Below are positions 8,276 through 16,576 of a DNA stretch of 46,643 bases, one piece after another (position 1 is the stretch's first letter; each line of letters begins with the position of its first letter). This DNA comes from Clostridiaceae bacterium. Its GTDB lineage: Bacteria; Bacillota; Clostridia; Lachnospirales; Lachnospiraceae. The notes below the pieces were generated by a model, which was not told the origin of the DNA, searched no databases, and worked only from the letters and a program-made list of their open reading frames with translations. The DNA lies in contig CAJSZV010000033.1 in assembly GCA_910574345.1 (NCBI GenBank), forward strand, positions 1 to 46,643. Direction: 5' to 3'. A program made the translations under genes and the position numbers.

Positions 8276-8431
8276 TAGTACTTTTCCCCAAACTATTCTT
8301 CTTTTTTTATGCTATCTATATAAAATATCATTTTTATTTTATATTTATTTCATTTTCATTTCGCATATATCCCCCACTTTCCACCAATACCTCAGCGGGC
8401 CTTTTTTATAGTGGAGGATGCCAGTACAGCA

Positions 8432-8571
8432 GTCATGGGAGAATCCGGATATCCGGCGAAGGGACATTTAACCCGCCGGTCCTAAGCGCCTGTCTTTCAG
8501 GCACTTAGGACCGCTGCCGGGTTAACTAAGCGCAAGCGGTCCCTGAGCGGATATCCGGATTCTCCCATGAC
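8432..8571. repeat. 140-bp palindromic element (MITE-like or structured)
   Basis: A perfect 24-bp inverted repeat forms the ends (8432-8455 and 8548-8571, core GGAGAATCCGGATATCCG). Nested inside are further pairing arms: GGGAC / GTCCC, AACCCG / CGGGTT, and GGTCCTAAG / CTTAGGACC around 8479-8513. The whole segment can fold into one long branched hairpin. It has no open frame. It sits in the 518-bp gap between two minus-strand operons, and the rest of that gap holds the garR promoter and the oppA terminator. It resembles a non-autonomous mobile repeat, but a structured RNA is not excluded. Confidence 0.75.
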
Positions 8572-8596
8572 GTACCCCTACCATCCCACCCCCATC

Positions 8597-8633
8597 AAAA
8601 AAACCCGCCCCTCAGATCTCTCCAAGAAGCGGG
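8597..8633 (-). terminator. Terminator of the opp operon
   Basis: On the minus strand, CCCGCTTCT pairs with the GGGGCGGG side (nine pairs, two of them G-U) around an 11-base loop, followed by TTTTTTT. It lies 15 bases beyond the oppA stop. Confidence 0.85.
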
Positions 8634-8648
8634 CCGCCACCCATAATC

Positions 8649-10373
8649 TTATTTCTCTTTCACATACTTAAACATAGGCATAGCCAGATAAGTATAGAAT
8701 CCGTCATACTTGCTGGTATCCATCAGAAATGCCTCGCTGTAATAATACAATGGAATGATGGGAAGCTGCTCTTTCAGAATCGCTTCCGCTTTATGGAAGT
8801 TGTCAAAACGAACCTTCTGGTCGTCTGTCGCTGCTGCAGCGGCTACATAATTATCATATTCATCATTATAGAAATGAACGTCATTGTTGCCGCTGCTGGT
8901 CATCCACAGTTCCATCAAAGACGCAGGATCCATGTAATCTACGGTCCAGCCTGCGCGGGCAATGGCATAGTTGCCGCTGTCGCGCGTATCCAAAAATACC
9001 TGCCATTCCTGAGAATCAATGGAACAGTCAATATTCAGAACCTCTTTCCATGCATTCTGGGCATACTCGGCAATTGCCGCATGGCCGCTGCCGTTGTTGA
9101 TGCTGTAGCTGATTGCAGGGAATCCAACTCCGTCAGGGAATCCGGCCTCAGCCAAAAGCTGTTTTGCCTCCTCACAGTTAGCCTCATAATCGCTGTTATC
9201 CCAGAACTTGTCTGCGCTGTCGTAGTAGTCCTTACCCTCTCCGTCCAGGAAGCCGCTGGGAATAAAGGTATCCGCCGCAACCTCGCCTTTCTTTGTAATG
9301 GCGTCTACGATATACTGTCTGTCAAGGGCCAGAGCCAAGGCGCGGCGCACCTTAGGATCATTGAGTTCCGGAATCACTCCGTCGCCTTCACAGTTAATCT
9401 CCATGTAGTAAGTTCCTGTCAGAGGAACAGCCTGGAACACACCTGCATCTTTCAGACGGTCAATCTCTTCTCCGGGGAATGTATTGGCATAAGCCACTTC
9501 TCCGCTCTCAAAAGAAGCCAGAATGGCGTTGTCGTCATCCATAAGCATCCAGACAAGCTGGCTGGGTCCCAAATTCTCATAATCATAATACTGGTCGTTG
9601 GCTACCATTACGATCTTCTCCTGATTGGACCACTCCGCCAGCTTATAAGCACCGTTGCTGATATTGGTCGTGGGATCTGCATGCCAGCCGTCTCCGCCTG
9701 CTTCCACCATATCCTGTCTCAAGGGGCTGGTAACTGCGGCCGCTACGATCTCGATAAAGTAAGCACAGGGAACCTTCAAAGTAACTTCCAGAGTCTTATC
9801 ATCAATGGCCTTAACTCCAAGTTCAGACTTGTCTTTTTCGCCTTTCTGAATCTCCACGGAATTCAAAACCATATCAATAAAGTAGCTGTTGTCATAACCG
9901 CCGCTTACCAGTCTCTGCCAGGAATACACAAAATCTCCCGCCACTACAGGCTGTCCGTCAGACCAGAAGATATCGTCTCTCAGGGTAAAGGTATATACCA
10001 GCCCGTCGTCACTTACCGTATAATCGGAAGCCTGGGCCAGCTCAACGCCGGTGCCGTCTGTACGGTATTTTGCAAGGCCTTCATACATGTGCAGAATCTT
10101 ATCCATAACATCATTGGCATGAGCCTCATTGGGATCCAGAGATGAGGGTTCAGAACCGTTCTGAACAGTCAGTATAAACTCCGCCTTTTCCCCGGCGCCT
10201 CCTGCTGCCTGAGTCTCTCCGCCCTGAGCTTCCGCCTGGGTATTGCCTCCTGCTGCCTCAGAACCGGCCTGACCGGTGCTGCTGCCGGAACCGCCGCCGC
10301 AGGCTGTCAGAGATGCAGCCATAGCGGCGCAAAGAACAGCTGCCGCCGCTTTTTTTAAGATCGTTTTTTTCAT
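8649..10373 (-). CDS. oppA: Peptide ABC transporter substrate-binding lipoprotein
   Basis: The 574-residue family 5 (DppA/OppA) solute-binding protein has a lipoprotein signal peptide (K-K-T-I-L-K-K followed by an Ala-rich core), a lipobox L-T-A-C with the lipidated Cys at 25, and then a Gly/Ser/Gln/Glu-rich linker to about residue 65. The mature part carries family blocks such as S-L-D-P-N-E-A-H, Y-T-F-T-L-R-D-D-I-F-W-S-D-G and V-R-R-A-L-A-L-A-L-D-R. It would be anchored outside the membrane and capture oligopeptides for the OppBCDF importer encoded just upstream. It is the last gene of the operon, where many opp operons place it first. Specificity cannot be read directly; nickel or glutathione binding are alternatives for this family. 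Confidence 0.92.
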   Translation of the reverse strand: MKKTILKKAAAAVLCAAMAASLTACGGGSGSSTGQAGSEAAGGNTQAEAQGGETQAAGGAGEKAEFILTVQNGSEPSSLDPNEAHANDVMDKILHMYEGLAKYRTDGTGVELAQASDYTVSDDGLVYTFTLRDDIFWSDGQPVVAGDFVYSWQRLVSGGYDNSYFIDMVLNSVEIQKGEKDKSELGVKAIDDKTLEVTLKVPCAYFIEIVAAAVTSPLRQDMVEAGGDGWHADPTTNISNGAYKLAEWSNQEKIVMVANDQYYDYENLGPSQLVWMLMDDDNAILASFESGEVAYANTFPGEEIDRLKDAGVFQAVPLTGTYYMEINCEGDGVIPELNDPKVRRALALALDRQYIVDAITKKGEVAADTFIPSGFLDGEGKDYYDSADKFWDNSDYEANCEEAKQLLAEAGFPDGVGFPAISYSINNGSGHAAIAEYAQNAWKEVLNIDCSIDSQEWQVFLDTRDSGNYAIARAGWTVDYMDPASLMELWMTSSGNNDVHFYNDEYDNYVAAAAATDDQKVRFDNFHKAEAILKEQLPIIPLYYYSEAFLMDTSKYDGFYTYLAMPMFKYVKEK

Positions 10374-10433
10374 AATCTTTCATGTCCTCCTTTTTTGTTT
10401 TGGGCTTTCTATAATACTGATTCTCATCAGGTA

Positions 10434-11414
10434 TTATCCATTTACTTTATCCAGGTTATGACAGGCGCCGTAATGTCCCGGCGACCATTCCTTAAGCTCC
10501 GGCGCTTTCTCGGCACATATATCAGTAGCATAAGGGCAGCGGGTACGGAATGTACATCCGCTGGGCGGATTCATGGGGCTTGGAATCTCCCCTTCGAGAA
10601 TGATTCGTTTCTTTGCCCTGCTGAGTTTGGGGTCCGCTATGGGAATAGCGGACAGCAACGTCTGCGTGTAAGGATGAAGAGGATGCCGGTAAAGCTCATT
10701 GCTGTCGCTTAACTCCACCATATGTCCCAGATACATAACGCCGATCCGGTTGCTGATATGCTTCACCACAGACAAATCATGAGCGATGAACAGATAAGTG
10801 AATCCCCTCTCTATCTGAAGATCCTCAAGCATATTCACGACCTGGGCCTGAATGGACACATCCAGAGCGGAAATCGGCTCATCGCATACGATAAATTCCG
10901 GCTCCACAGCCAGGGCTCTGGCAATTCCGATACGCTGTCTCTGTCCGCCGGAAAACTCATGGGCAAACCGGTTGGAATGTTCCGTGTTAAGTCCCACAAT
11001 ATCCAGCAGCCCATTGATCTTGTCCCGGCGTTCCTCTTTGGAATGATACATTTTATGGATATCCAATGCCTCGCCGATAATGTCCCCCACCGTCATACGG
11101 GGATCCAGGGAAGCATAAGGGTCCTGGAAGATAATCTGCATTTTTCTTCTGAAGGGAAGCATATCCACATGGGTAATATCCTCCCCGTTGTATAGAATCT
11201 GTCCCTCTGTAGGCTCATGAAGACGCAGGATGGTTCTCCCCAAGGTAGTCTTCCCGCATCCGCTCTCTCCTACCAGACCAAGGGTTTCTCCCTTTTTCAC
11301 AAAGAAGCTCACATCATCTACAGCTTTTACGTAATTATATTTGTTAAATCCCGTCTTCACAGGAAAATATTTCTTAAGGTTTTTAATCTCAATCAGATTT
11401 TTTTCTTCTGCCAT
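10434..11414 (-). CDS. oppF: Oligopeptide ABC transporter ATP-binding protein OppF
   Basis: The 326-residue ATPase has Walker A G-E-S-G-C-G-K-T-T, the signature F-S-G-G-Q-R-Q-R, Walker B F-I-V-C-D-E-P and the switch His in F-I-A-H-D. The C-terminal oligopeptide/dipeptide extension contains C-T-F-R-T-R-C-P-Y. The N-terminal K-K-Y-F-P-V-K is typical of OppF. It forms the nucleotide-binding heterodimer with OppD. Its ribosome site (GGAGGGG) overlaps the end of oppD, with a four-base gap between the two frames, so they are translationally coupled. Confidence 0.94.
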   Translation of the reverse strand: MAEEKNLIEIKNLKKYFPVKTGFNKYNYVKAVDDVSFFVKKGETLGLVGESGCGKTTLGRTILRLHEPTEGQILYNGEDITHVDMLPFRRKMQIIFQDPYASLDPRMTVGDIIGEALDIHKMYHSKEERRDKINGLLDIVGLNTEHSNRFAHEFSGGQRQRIGIARALAVEPEFIVCDEPISALDVSIQAQVVNMLEDLQIERGFTYLFIAHDLSVVKHISNRIGVMYLGHMVELSDSNELYRHPLHPYTQTLLSAIPIADPKLSRAKKRIILEGEIPSPMNPPSGCTFRTRCPYATDICAEKAPELKEWSPGHYGACHNLDKVNG

Positions 11415-11418
11415 AAGC

Positions 11419-12420
11419 CTACCCCTCCATTTCCCTTGCTTCCTTCACCGGCAGCCAGCAGGCGGCAGTATGGCCTTCTCCTACTGTACACTGAGGCGGT
11501 GCCTGGTCAATACAGACCTTCATACAGTATCTGCACCTGGGAGCAAAAGGACATCCCTTAGGGGGATTAATCAGGTCCACCGGATTGCCCTCAATGGGCA
11601 CCAGGCGCTCGTGGCCGTCCGAATCAATCTTCGGCACTGAGGCCAGAAGCCCCCACGTATAGGGATGCTTAGGCTCATAAAAAATCTGATCGCTGCTCCC
11701 CTGCTCCACAATGGTTCCCGCATACATAACGCAAATATTATCACAGATCTCCGATACCACTCCCAGATCATGGGTGATAAAGACAATCCCCATATGAATC
11801 TTGTCTTTTAATTCCTTCATCAGCTCCAGTATCTGCGCCTGGATGGTCACATCCAGAGCCGTGGTAGGTTCATCTGCAATAAGAAGCTTGGGATCACAGG
11901 ACAGAGCCATGGCAATCATCACTCTCTGGCGCATACCTCCGGAAAACTCATGGGGGTATTGTTTCAAGCGCTTCTCCGGCTGGTTGATTCCTACCAGAGT
12001 GAGGAGCTCCACCATACGTTTCTGACGGTCTTCTTTGGAAAGATCCGTATGCTTCTTCAGACATTCCTCGATCTGATTGCCGATGGTAAACAGCGGATTT
12101 AAAGATGTCATAGGGTCCTGGAAGATCATGCTGATATCTTTCCCCCGAATCTTTAAGAGCTCCTTTTCCGGCAGTTTGGTCATATCCTGCCCGTCAAATA
12201 TAATCTGCCCGCCGATTACTTTCCCCGGTGATGGTATAATTCCCATAAGGCCATAAGATGATACGGACTTGCCGCTGCCTGATTCGCCCACGATTCCCAT
12301 AACCTCACCAGGCTTTAACTCATAGCTGATTCCCCGGACAGCCTTCACTTCCCCTGCATAGGTAAAAAAACTGACTTCCAGGTCCTTCACTTCCACCAAA
12401 TTCTTTTTGTTCTCTTCCAT
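11419..12420 (-). CDS. oppD: Oligopeptide ABC transporter ATP-binding protein OppD
   Basis: The 333-residue ATPase has Walker A G-E-S-G-S-G-K-S, the signature F-S-G-G-M-R-Q-R, Walker B L-L-I-A-D-E-P and the switch His in F-I-T-H-D. The C-terminal oligo-HPY motif is C-P-F-A-P-R-C-R-Y. The order B-C-D-F with D ahead of F is standard. It energises peptide uptake at the inner face of the membrane. The gap to oppC is 17 bases, within one transcription unit. Confidence 0.94.
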   Translation of the reverse strand: MEENKKNLVEVKDLEVSFFTYAGEVKAVRGISYELKPGEVMGIVGESGSGKSVSSYGLMGIIPSPGKVIGGQIIFDGQDMTKLPEKELLKIRGKDISMIFQDPMTSLNPLFTIGNQIEECLKKHTDLSKEDRQKRMVELLTLVGINQPEKRLKQYPHEFSGGMRQRVMIAMALSCDPKLLIADEPTTALDVTIQAQILELMKELKDKIHMGIVFITHDLGVVSEICDNICVMYAGTIVEQGSSDQIFYEPKHPYTWGLLASVPKIDSDGHERLVPIEGNPVDLINPPKGCPFAPRCRYCMKVCIDQAPPQCTVGEGHTAACWLPVKEAREMEG

Positions 12421-12437
12421 GTTCTTTCCGCCCTTTC

Positions 12438-13457
12438 CTATTTCTTCAGCCTTGGGTCAAGCGCGTCTCTCAAGCCGTCGCCAAACAGGTTAAAGGCCAG
12501 AATGATAATGCTGATTACCACTGCAGGAAAGATCTCACGGTAGGGATAGGAGATGATTCCGTTAAGACCGTCAGAACACAGGGAGCCCAGACTTGCCATA
12601 GGCATGGAAACACCGATTCCCAGGAAGCTTAAAAATGCCTCCGTGAAAATGGCTGACGGAATCTGCAGCATAGTAGTGACGATGAGCTGCCCCACGCAGT
12701 TGGGAAGGAGGTGCTTCATAATCAGACGGTTTTTGTTGCTTCCTAAAGCAATGGCGGCATTGATATATTCCATCTCCTTAAGCTGAAGCACCTGGCCTCT
12801 GATAATACGGGCAGCTCCCACCCAGTACAGGAGCCCGTACACAATAAAGATAGCGATAATTCCCGAACCCAGGGCCTGAAGGGGTTTAAATATTTCACTG
12901 CTGTTGATCAATGTATTAAGAGGCTCCTCAATAACCATCTTAATGGCGATTACCATAAGAATAGTGGGAAGCGCATTGAGAATATCCACAATACGCATCA
13001 TAATATTATCTGTCATACCGCCGGCCAGACCGGATACAGCGCCGTAAACGGCGCCGATGACCAGCACGATGACAGCCGATACAATACCGATAAGAAGGGA
13101 AATCCTGGTTCCGATCATGGTGCGCACCAGCAGATCTCTTCCCAGCTTATCTGTGCCAAAGGGATGTTTCATACAGGGAAACATATTCTCATCTCCCCTG
13201 ATCTGCTGAGAATAGGTGTAGGGGCTGAGATAGGGCCCTATAATGGCAAATATCAACAGGCACCCTATAATCACCAGGGCAATCATGGCAATCTTATTCT
13301 TCTTTAACCGCCTCCAGGCATCCTTCCAGTAACTGACCGCCTCAGCCATGGTAGTGATCTGTTCCTTCTCTGCAGCGGACGCCGGCTCAAAATCCTGTTC
13401 CGACAAGTCAGGAAGGGAATTCAAATTTAATTTTCGTAAAATGCTCTGCTTATCCAT
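12438..13457 (-). CDS. oppC: Oligopeptide ABC transporter permease OppC
   Basis: This is an integral membrane permease with a long N-terminal cytosolic segment, a first membrane helix near residue 58 and about five more after it. The conserved block F-G-T-D-K-L-G-R-D-L follows the first helix. The EAA-like loop is A-A-I-A-L-G-S-N-K-N-R-L-I-M-K-H-L-L-P-N. The ATG at 13457 (M-D-K-Q) was chosen because AGGAGGG lies seven bases upstream. The reading frame is open six codons further, to 13475, but that would overlap oppB and lacks its own site. Confidence 0.92.
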   Translation of the reverse strand: MDKQSILRKLNLNSLPDLSEQDFEPASAAEKEQITTMAEAVSYWKDAWRRLKKNKIAMIALVIIGCLLIFAIIGPYLSPYTYSQQIRGDENMFPCMKHPFGTDKLGRDLLVRTMIGTRISLLIGIVSAVIVLVIGAVYGAVSGLAGGMTDNIMMRIVDILNALPTILMVIAIKMVIEEPLNTLINSSEIFKPLQALGSGIIAIFIVYGLLYWVGAARIIRGQVLQLKEMEYINAAIALGSNKNRLIMKHLLPNCVGQLIVTTMLQIPSAIFTEAFLSFLGIGVSMPMASLGSLCSDGLNGIISYPYREIFPAVVISIIILAFNLFGDGLRDALDPRLKK

Positions 13458-13467
13458 CTTTTCCCTC

Positions 13468-14391
13468 CTATGCATCCAGCTTGATTCTCGGATCTACCAG
13501 TTTGTACACAATATCACAGATCAGCGTCATAAGAATCAGAATCGCTGCATAGAAGATGGTGGTTCCCATAATAATTGTGTAATCACGGCTCTCTATGGAT
13601 TTAACAAAATATCTTCCCAGACCCGGAATATTGAAAATTTTCTCCACAACAAAACCGCCTGTAAGGACGTTGGCAATCATAGGGCCCATATAGGTAATCA
13701 CCGGAATCAGAGAATTGCGCAGAGCATGCTTGAAGGTAGTCACAAACTCATCCATGCCTTTTGCCCTCGCCGTCCGTATATAGTCCTGGCCGATCACATC
13801 AAGCATGCTGGAACGCATCAGGCGGGCGATATAACTGCAGGGCGACAGAGAAAGGGTTATTACCGGCAGCACATAGGAAGCCGCCGTGGACAACCCCGAA
13901 GAAGGCAGCAGTTTTAGCTTTACAGCAAACACAATCATGAGAGAGGTGGCCACGACAAAGCCGGGAACCGCAATTCCCACTGTAGAGACGACTCTGATCA
14001 CATTATCCTGCCATTTCTCTCTTCTCAGAGCCGACAGACATCCCAAGGGAATTCCGATCAAAACAGACACCAGAACGGCAACGGAGCCGATCTTTGCCGA
14101 AACCGGAAAGGACTGCTTAATAATATCTATAATGGGTTTATTCTTCGCCTGTACATAGCTGACCCCAAAATCCCCCCGAACCAGACCTGACAGATACCTT
14201 CCGTACTGAACCATCAAAGGCTTGTCCAGGCCGTACTTTGCTTCCATGGCAGCCTTTGCCGCCGCCGTAGGGGCTTTTTCACTCAAAAAGGGGCCGCCCG
14301 GCACCAGGTTCATTACAAAAAAAGTTATGGTGGCAGCCACAAAAAGGGTCACAACAGCTGTTCCGATACGTTTTACCAAATACTTTAACAT
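13468..14391 (-). CDS. oppB: Oligopeptide ABC transporter permease OppB
   Basis: The 307-residue permease begins M-L-K-Y-L-V-K-R-I-G, the usual OppB/DppB opening. It has six predicted membrane helices and the EAA-like loop D-Y-I-R-T-A-R-A-K-G-M. A longer frame to 14451 exists, but its ATG lies inside the -35 box of the operon promoter. AAAGGAG sits correctly before 14391, so the shorter start is right. It is the first gene of oppBCDFA. It pairs with OppC to form the channel. Confidence 0.93.
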   Translation of the reverse strand: MLKYLVKRIGTAVVTLFVAATITFFVMNLVPGGPFLSEKAPTAAAKAAMEAKYGLDKPLMVQYGRYLSGLVRGDFGVSYVQAKNKPIIDIIKQSFPVSAKIGSVAVLVSVLIGIPLGCLSALRREKWQDNVIRVVSTVGIAVPGFVVATSLMIVFAVKLKLLPSSGLSTAASYVLPVITLSLSPCSYIARLMRSSMLDVIGQDYIRTARAKGMDEFVTTFKHALRNSLIPVITYMGPMIANVLTGGFVVEKIFNIPGLGRYFVKSIESRDYTIIMGTTIFYAAILILMTLICDIVYKLVDPRIKLDA

Positions 14392-14422
14392 GTATCCCTC
14401 TCCTTTGTTTTTATAAGTATCC

Positions 14423-14451
14423 ATTGTAATAAGACAGCAGGCATTTGTCAA
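14423..14451 (-). promoter_or_regulatory. Sigma-A promoter of oppBCDFA
   Basis: On the minus strand, a consensus TTGACA (14446-14451) and TACAAT (14423-14428) are 17 bases apart. It is divergent from the promoter at 14515-14543. The 63 bases between them contain the small inverted repeat TTTGC-AAATCG-GCAAA (14471-14486), a candidate operator for a shared regulator. Confidence 0.85.
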
Positions 14452-14514
14452 CCCACAGCGGACACTTGTCTTTGCAAATCGGCAAAAATACCTAAAAGTA
14501 CATTTTTACGCCTA

Positions 14515-14543
14515 TTGACATGGGCATAATTTAGAACTATACT
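14515..14543 (+). promoter_or_regulatory. Sigma-A promoter of the creatininase-family/M42 operon
   Basis: TTGACA at 14515-14520 and TATACT at 14538-14543 are 17 bases apart. An AGGAGG ribosome site follows at 14586-14591, before the ATG at 14599. The -35/-10 geometry shows that this operon does not depend on sigma-54. Confidence 0.87.
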
Positions 14544-14598
14544 CCTGTTTAGAATCTTTTACCCCAGATCAACAAAATAAAAGTCAGGAGGAAACAAT

Positions 14599-15375
14599 AT
14601 GCGCTTAGCAAATGTTACTTGCAAAAAAGTAGAAGATTATCTGTCCAAAAGTCAGACCATTGTAATTCCTGTGGGAAGTATTGAAAACCACGGCAAACAT
14701 ATGCCTCTGGGAACAGACACTCTGATTCCAGACAGAATCATTGAGCTGCTGGAGGAGAGAAGTTCGGTCATGGTGGCTCCCACAGTGCCTTACGGCGCTA
14801 CCAACACCATTATGGGCTGTCCCGGAACAATCACTCTGGGAACAGACGGCCTTATTATGGTCCTCACGAAAATCACAGATTCCCTGTTCCGCTACGGCTT
14901 CCGCAAGTTTGTAATCCTTAACGGACACGGCGGCAACAATAAGGCTATCGAAACTGTAGGCATGGCCCTTCACAGAAGAGGCGCATGGCTGGCCAACCTA
15001 AACTGGTGGCTTATGGCCGGCGAGCTTAAGCCTGAGTGGAAAGGCGGACACGGCGGCGCCGAGGAGACTGCCGGGGTTATGGGTGTGGATCCCTCTCTCA
15101 TTGATTACGATTACATCAACGAACCCATGGACCTTATTGACGACGTGGCTCCCAACATGAAAACCACCGGCTGGGGTTCTGTAGATTTTAAGGGCGCTAC
15201 AGTAGTATTCCCGCGAGAGATGCACAACTACAGTGGAAATGGCTGGTATGGAAAAGACGAGCCCCATCTTGCTACAGAAGAGTGGGGACGGGAAATGCTG
15301 GCATCCTTTGCCGACTATATGGCTGATTTCCTTTCCGAACTGGAAAAAATCCCGCTTCCCAAAGCCCAAATCTGA
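14599..15375 (+). CDS. Creatininase-family amidohydrolase
   Basis: The 258-residue metal-dependent amidohydrolase of the creatininase family has E29 and H31 (G-S-I-E-N-H-G), D40 (G-T-D), H in N-G-H-G-G-N, and E in H-G-G-A-E-E-T-A-G. These form the expected two-metal site. Family members hydrolyse small cyclic or linear amides, including creatinine, formamidopyrimidines and, as MftE, a peptide. The gene is divergent from an oligopeptide importer and directly upstream of an M42 aminopeptidase. A peptide or cyclic amide substrate is therefore the simplest guess, but the real substrate is unknown. The promoter and ribosome site are both strong. Confidence 0.88.
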   Translation: MRLANVTCKKVEDYLSKSQTIVIPVGSIENHGKHMPLGTDTLIPDRIIELLEERSSVMVAPTVPYGATNTIMGCPGTITLGTDGLIMVLTKITDSLFRYGFRKFVILNGHGGNNKAIETVGMALHRRGAWLANLNWWLMAGELKPEWKGGHGGAEETAGVMGVDPSLIDYDYINEPMDLIDDVAPNMKTTGWGSVDFKGATVVFPREMHNYSGNGWYGKDEPHLATEEWGREMLASFADYMADFLSELEKIPLPKAQI

Positions 15376-15435
15376 TGATGCCAAAAACACCCCCCGGCAC
15401 ATCCCTATATAACAGACAACAGGAGTAATACAGAT

Positions 15436-16527
15436 ATGAGCATAACCATTGATGAAAAAAATCTGGAGCTGATCAGCGACCTTTCCAACGCCTTCGGTCC
15501 GTCAGGTTTTGAAGATAAGGTATTTGATGTGGCCAAAAAGCATTGTCAGAATATTGCTCAGGTGACCGATGACTGCCTGCGCAATATCTACATCCGGCCT
15601 GATGATTTTAGGGGAAACCGCCCTGTATTTATGCTGGACGCCCACTGCGACGAAGTTGGCTTCATGGTCCATTCCATCCGTCCCAACGGCAGCATTCGTT
15701 TTGTAACCCTGGGCGGCTGGAACACCAACAGCCTTCCTTCCAGCAAAGTTCTGGTCCGCAACGCTGACGGAGAATACCTGCCCGGTATTATCGCTTCCAA
15801 GCCCCTCCACTTTATGAGCGCAGCTGAGAAAAGCGGCGCCTCTTCGGCTTCCATCTCGGATTTCTCCATAGATATTGGAGCCACCAGCGCCAAAGAGGCT
15901 GAAGAAGTCTTTAAAATCCGCATCGGAGAGCCAATTGTCTCTGATGTACAGTTTCAGTATGACCGGCAGAGGGATGTCATGATCGGCAAGGCCTTTGACT
16001 GCCGTATCGGCTGCGCCGCCCTTATAGAGACCATGGGCCGTCTCCACGGACAGAATCTGGATGTAGATGTTTTCGGCGTCCTCTCTTCTCAGGAAGAAGT
16101 GGGTGAGCGAGGAGTGAAAGTTGCTGTTAATAAAGTGCGCCCCCGGATTGCCATTTGTTTCGAGGGATGCCCGGCGGACGATACCTTTACAGAACCCTAC
16201 GCCATACAGACCGCTCTGAAAAAGGGTCCCATGATTCGTTTCATAGACCGGTCCATTATCTGTAATCCCAGATACCAGAGGTATACTCTGGATCTGGCTC
16301 ACAAGCAGGGACTGGCCATTCAGGCCTCCGTGAGAGAAGGCGGCGGCAACAACGGCGCCATGGTTCACAATGCTTTGGACGGCATTCCGGTGATTGTCAT
16401 AGGCGTTCCTGTGCGCTATATCCATTCTCATTACGGAATCACCTCTTACTATGACTTTGAAGCTACGGTACAATTAGCCGTGGCTGTGGTCAAGTCCATG
16501 AACGAGGAGATCATCCGAAGCTTTTAA
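15436..16527 (+). CDS. M42-family metallopeptidase (aminopeptidase / FrvX type)
   Basis: The 363-residue cytosolic peptidase of the M42 family contains the metal and catalytic blocks D-A-H-C-D-E-V-G-F near residue 66, F-D-C-R-I-G (usually D-N-R-x-G), S-Q-E-E-V-G-E-R-G with the catalytic Glu pair near residue 215, and the C-terminal H-S-H-Y-G. Members are large self-compartmentalised aminopeptidases that trim imported peptides. It follows the amidohydrolase by 60 bases with an AGGAG site, so the two are probably co-transcribed and degrade what OppBCDFA brings in. The Cys in place of Asn in the metal-binding loop is a minor oddity. Confidence 0.9.
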   Translation: MSITIDEKNLELISDLSNAFGPSGFEDKVFDVAKKHCQNIAQVTDDCLRNIYIRPDDFRGNRPVFMLDAHCDEVGFMVHSIRPNGSIRFVTLGGWNTNSLPSSKVLVRNADGEYLPGIIASKPLHFMSAAEKSGASSASISDFSIDIGATSAKEAEEVFKIRIGEPIVSDVQFQYDRQRDVMIGKAFDCRIGCAALIETMGRLHGQNLDVDVFGVLSSQEEVGERGVKVAVNKVRPRIAICFEGCPADDTFTEPYAIQTALKKGPMIRFIDRSIICNPRYQRYTLDLAHKQGLAIQASVREGGGNNGAMVHNALDGIPVIVIGVPVRYIHSHYGITSYYDFEATVQLAVAVVKSMNEEIIRSF

Positions 16528-16531
16528 AAAA

Positions 16532-16570
16532 GGTCCATACCGACGGCTCTCACGTCTGTCGGTATGGACC
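16532..16570. terminator. Convergent bidirectional terminator
   Basis: The stem GGTCCATACCGAC (16532-16544) pairs with GTCGGTATGGACC at 16558-16570. It is flanked by an A-run on the left and CTTTCT on the right. It separates the M42 peptidase gene (plus) from the PrpR-type regulator (minus). Confidence 0.85.
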
Positions 16571-16576
16571 CTTTCT

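Noticed and set aside
8793-10145. 450-codon open frame antisense to oppA
   Set aside because: It has no ribosome site or recognisable domain and lies entirely within oppA; it is a by-product of codon bias.
13468-14451. Longer oppB start at 14451
   Set aside because: The ATG lies in the -35 box of the operon promoter; the ATG at 14391 has a good ribosome site and family-like N-terminus.
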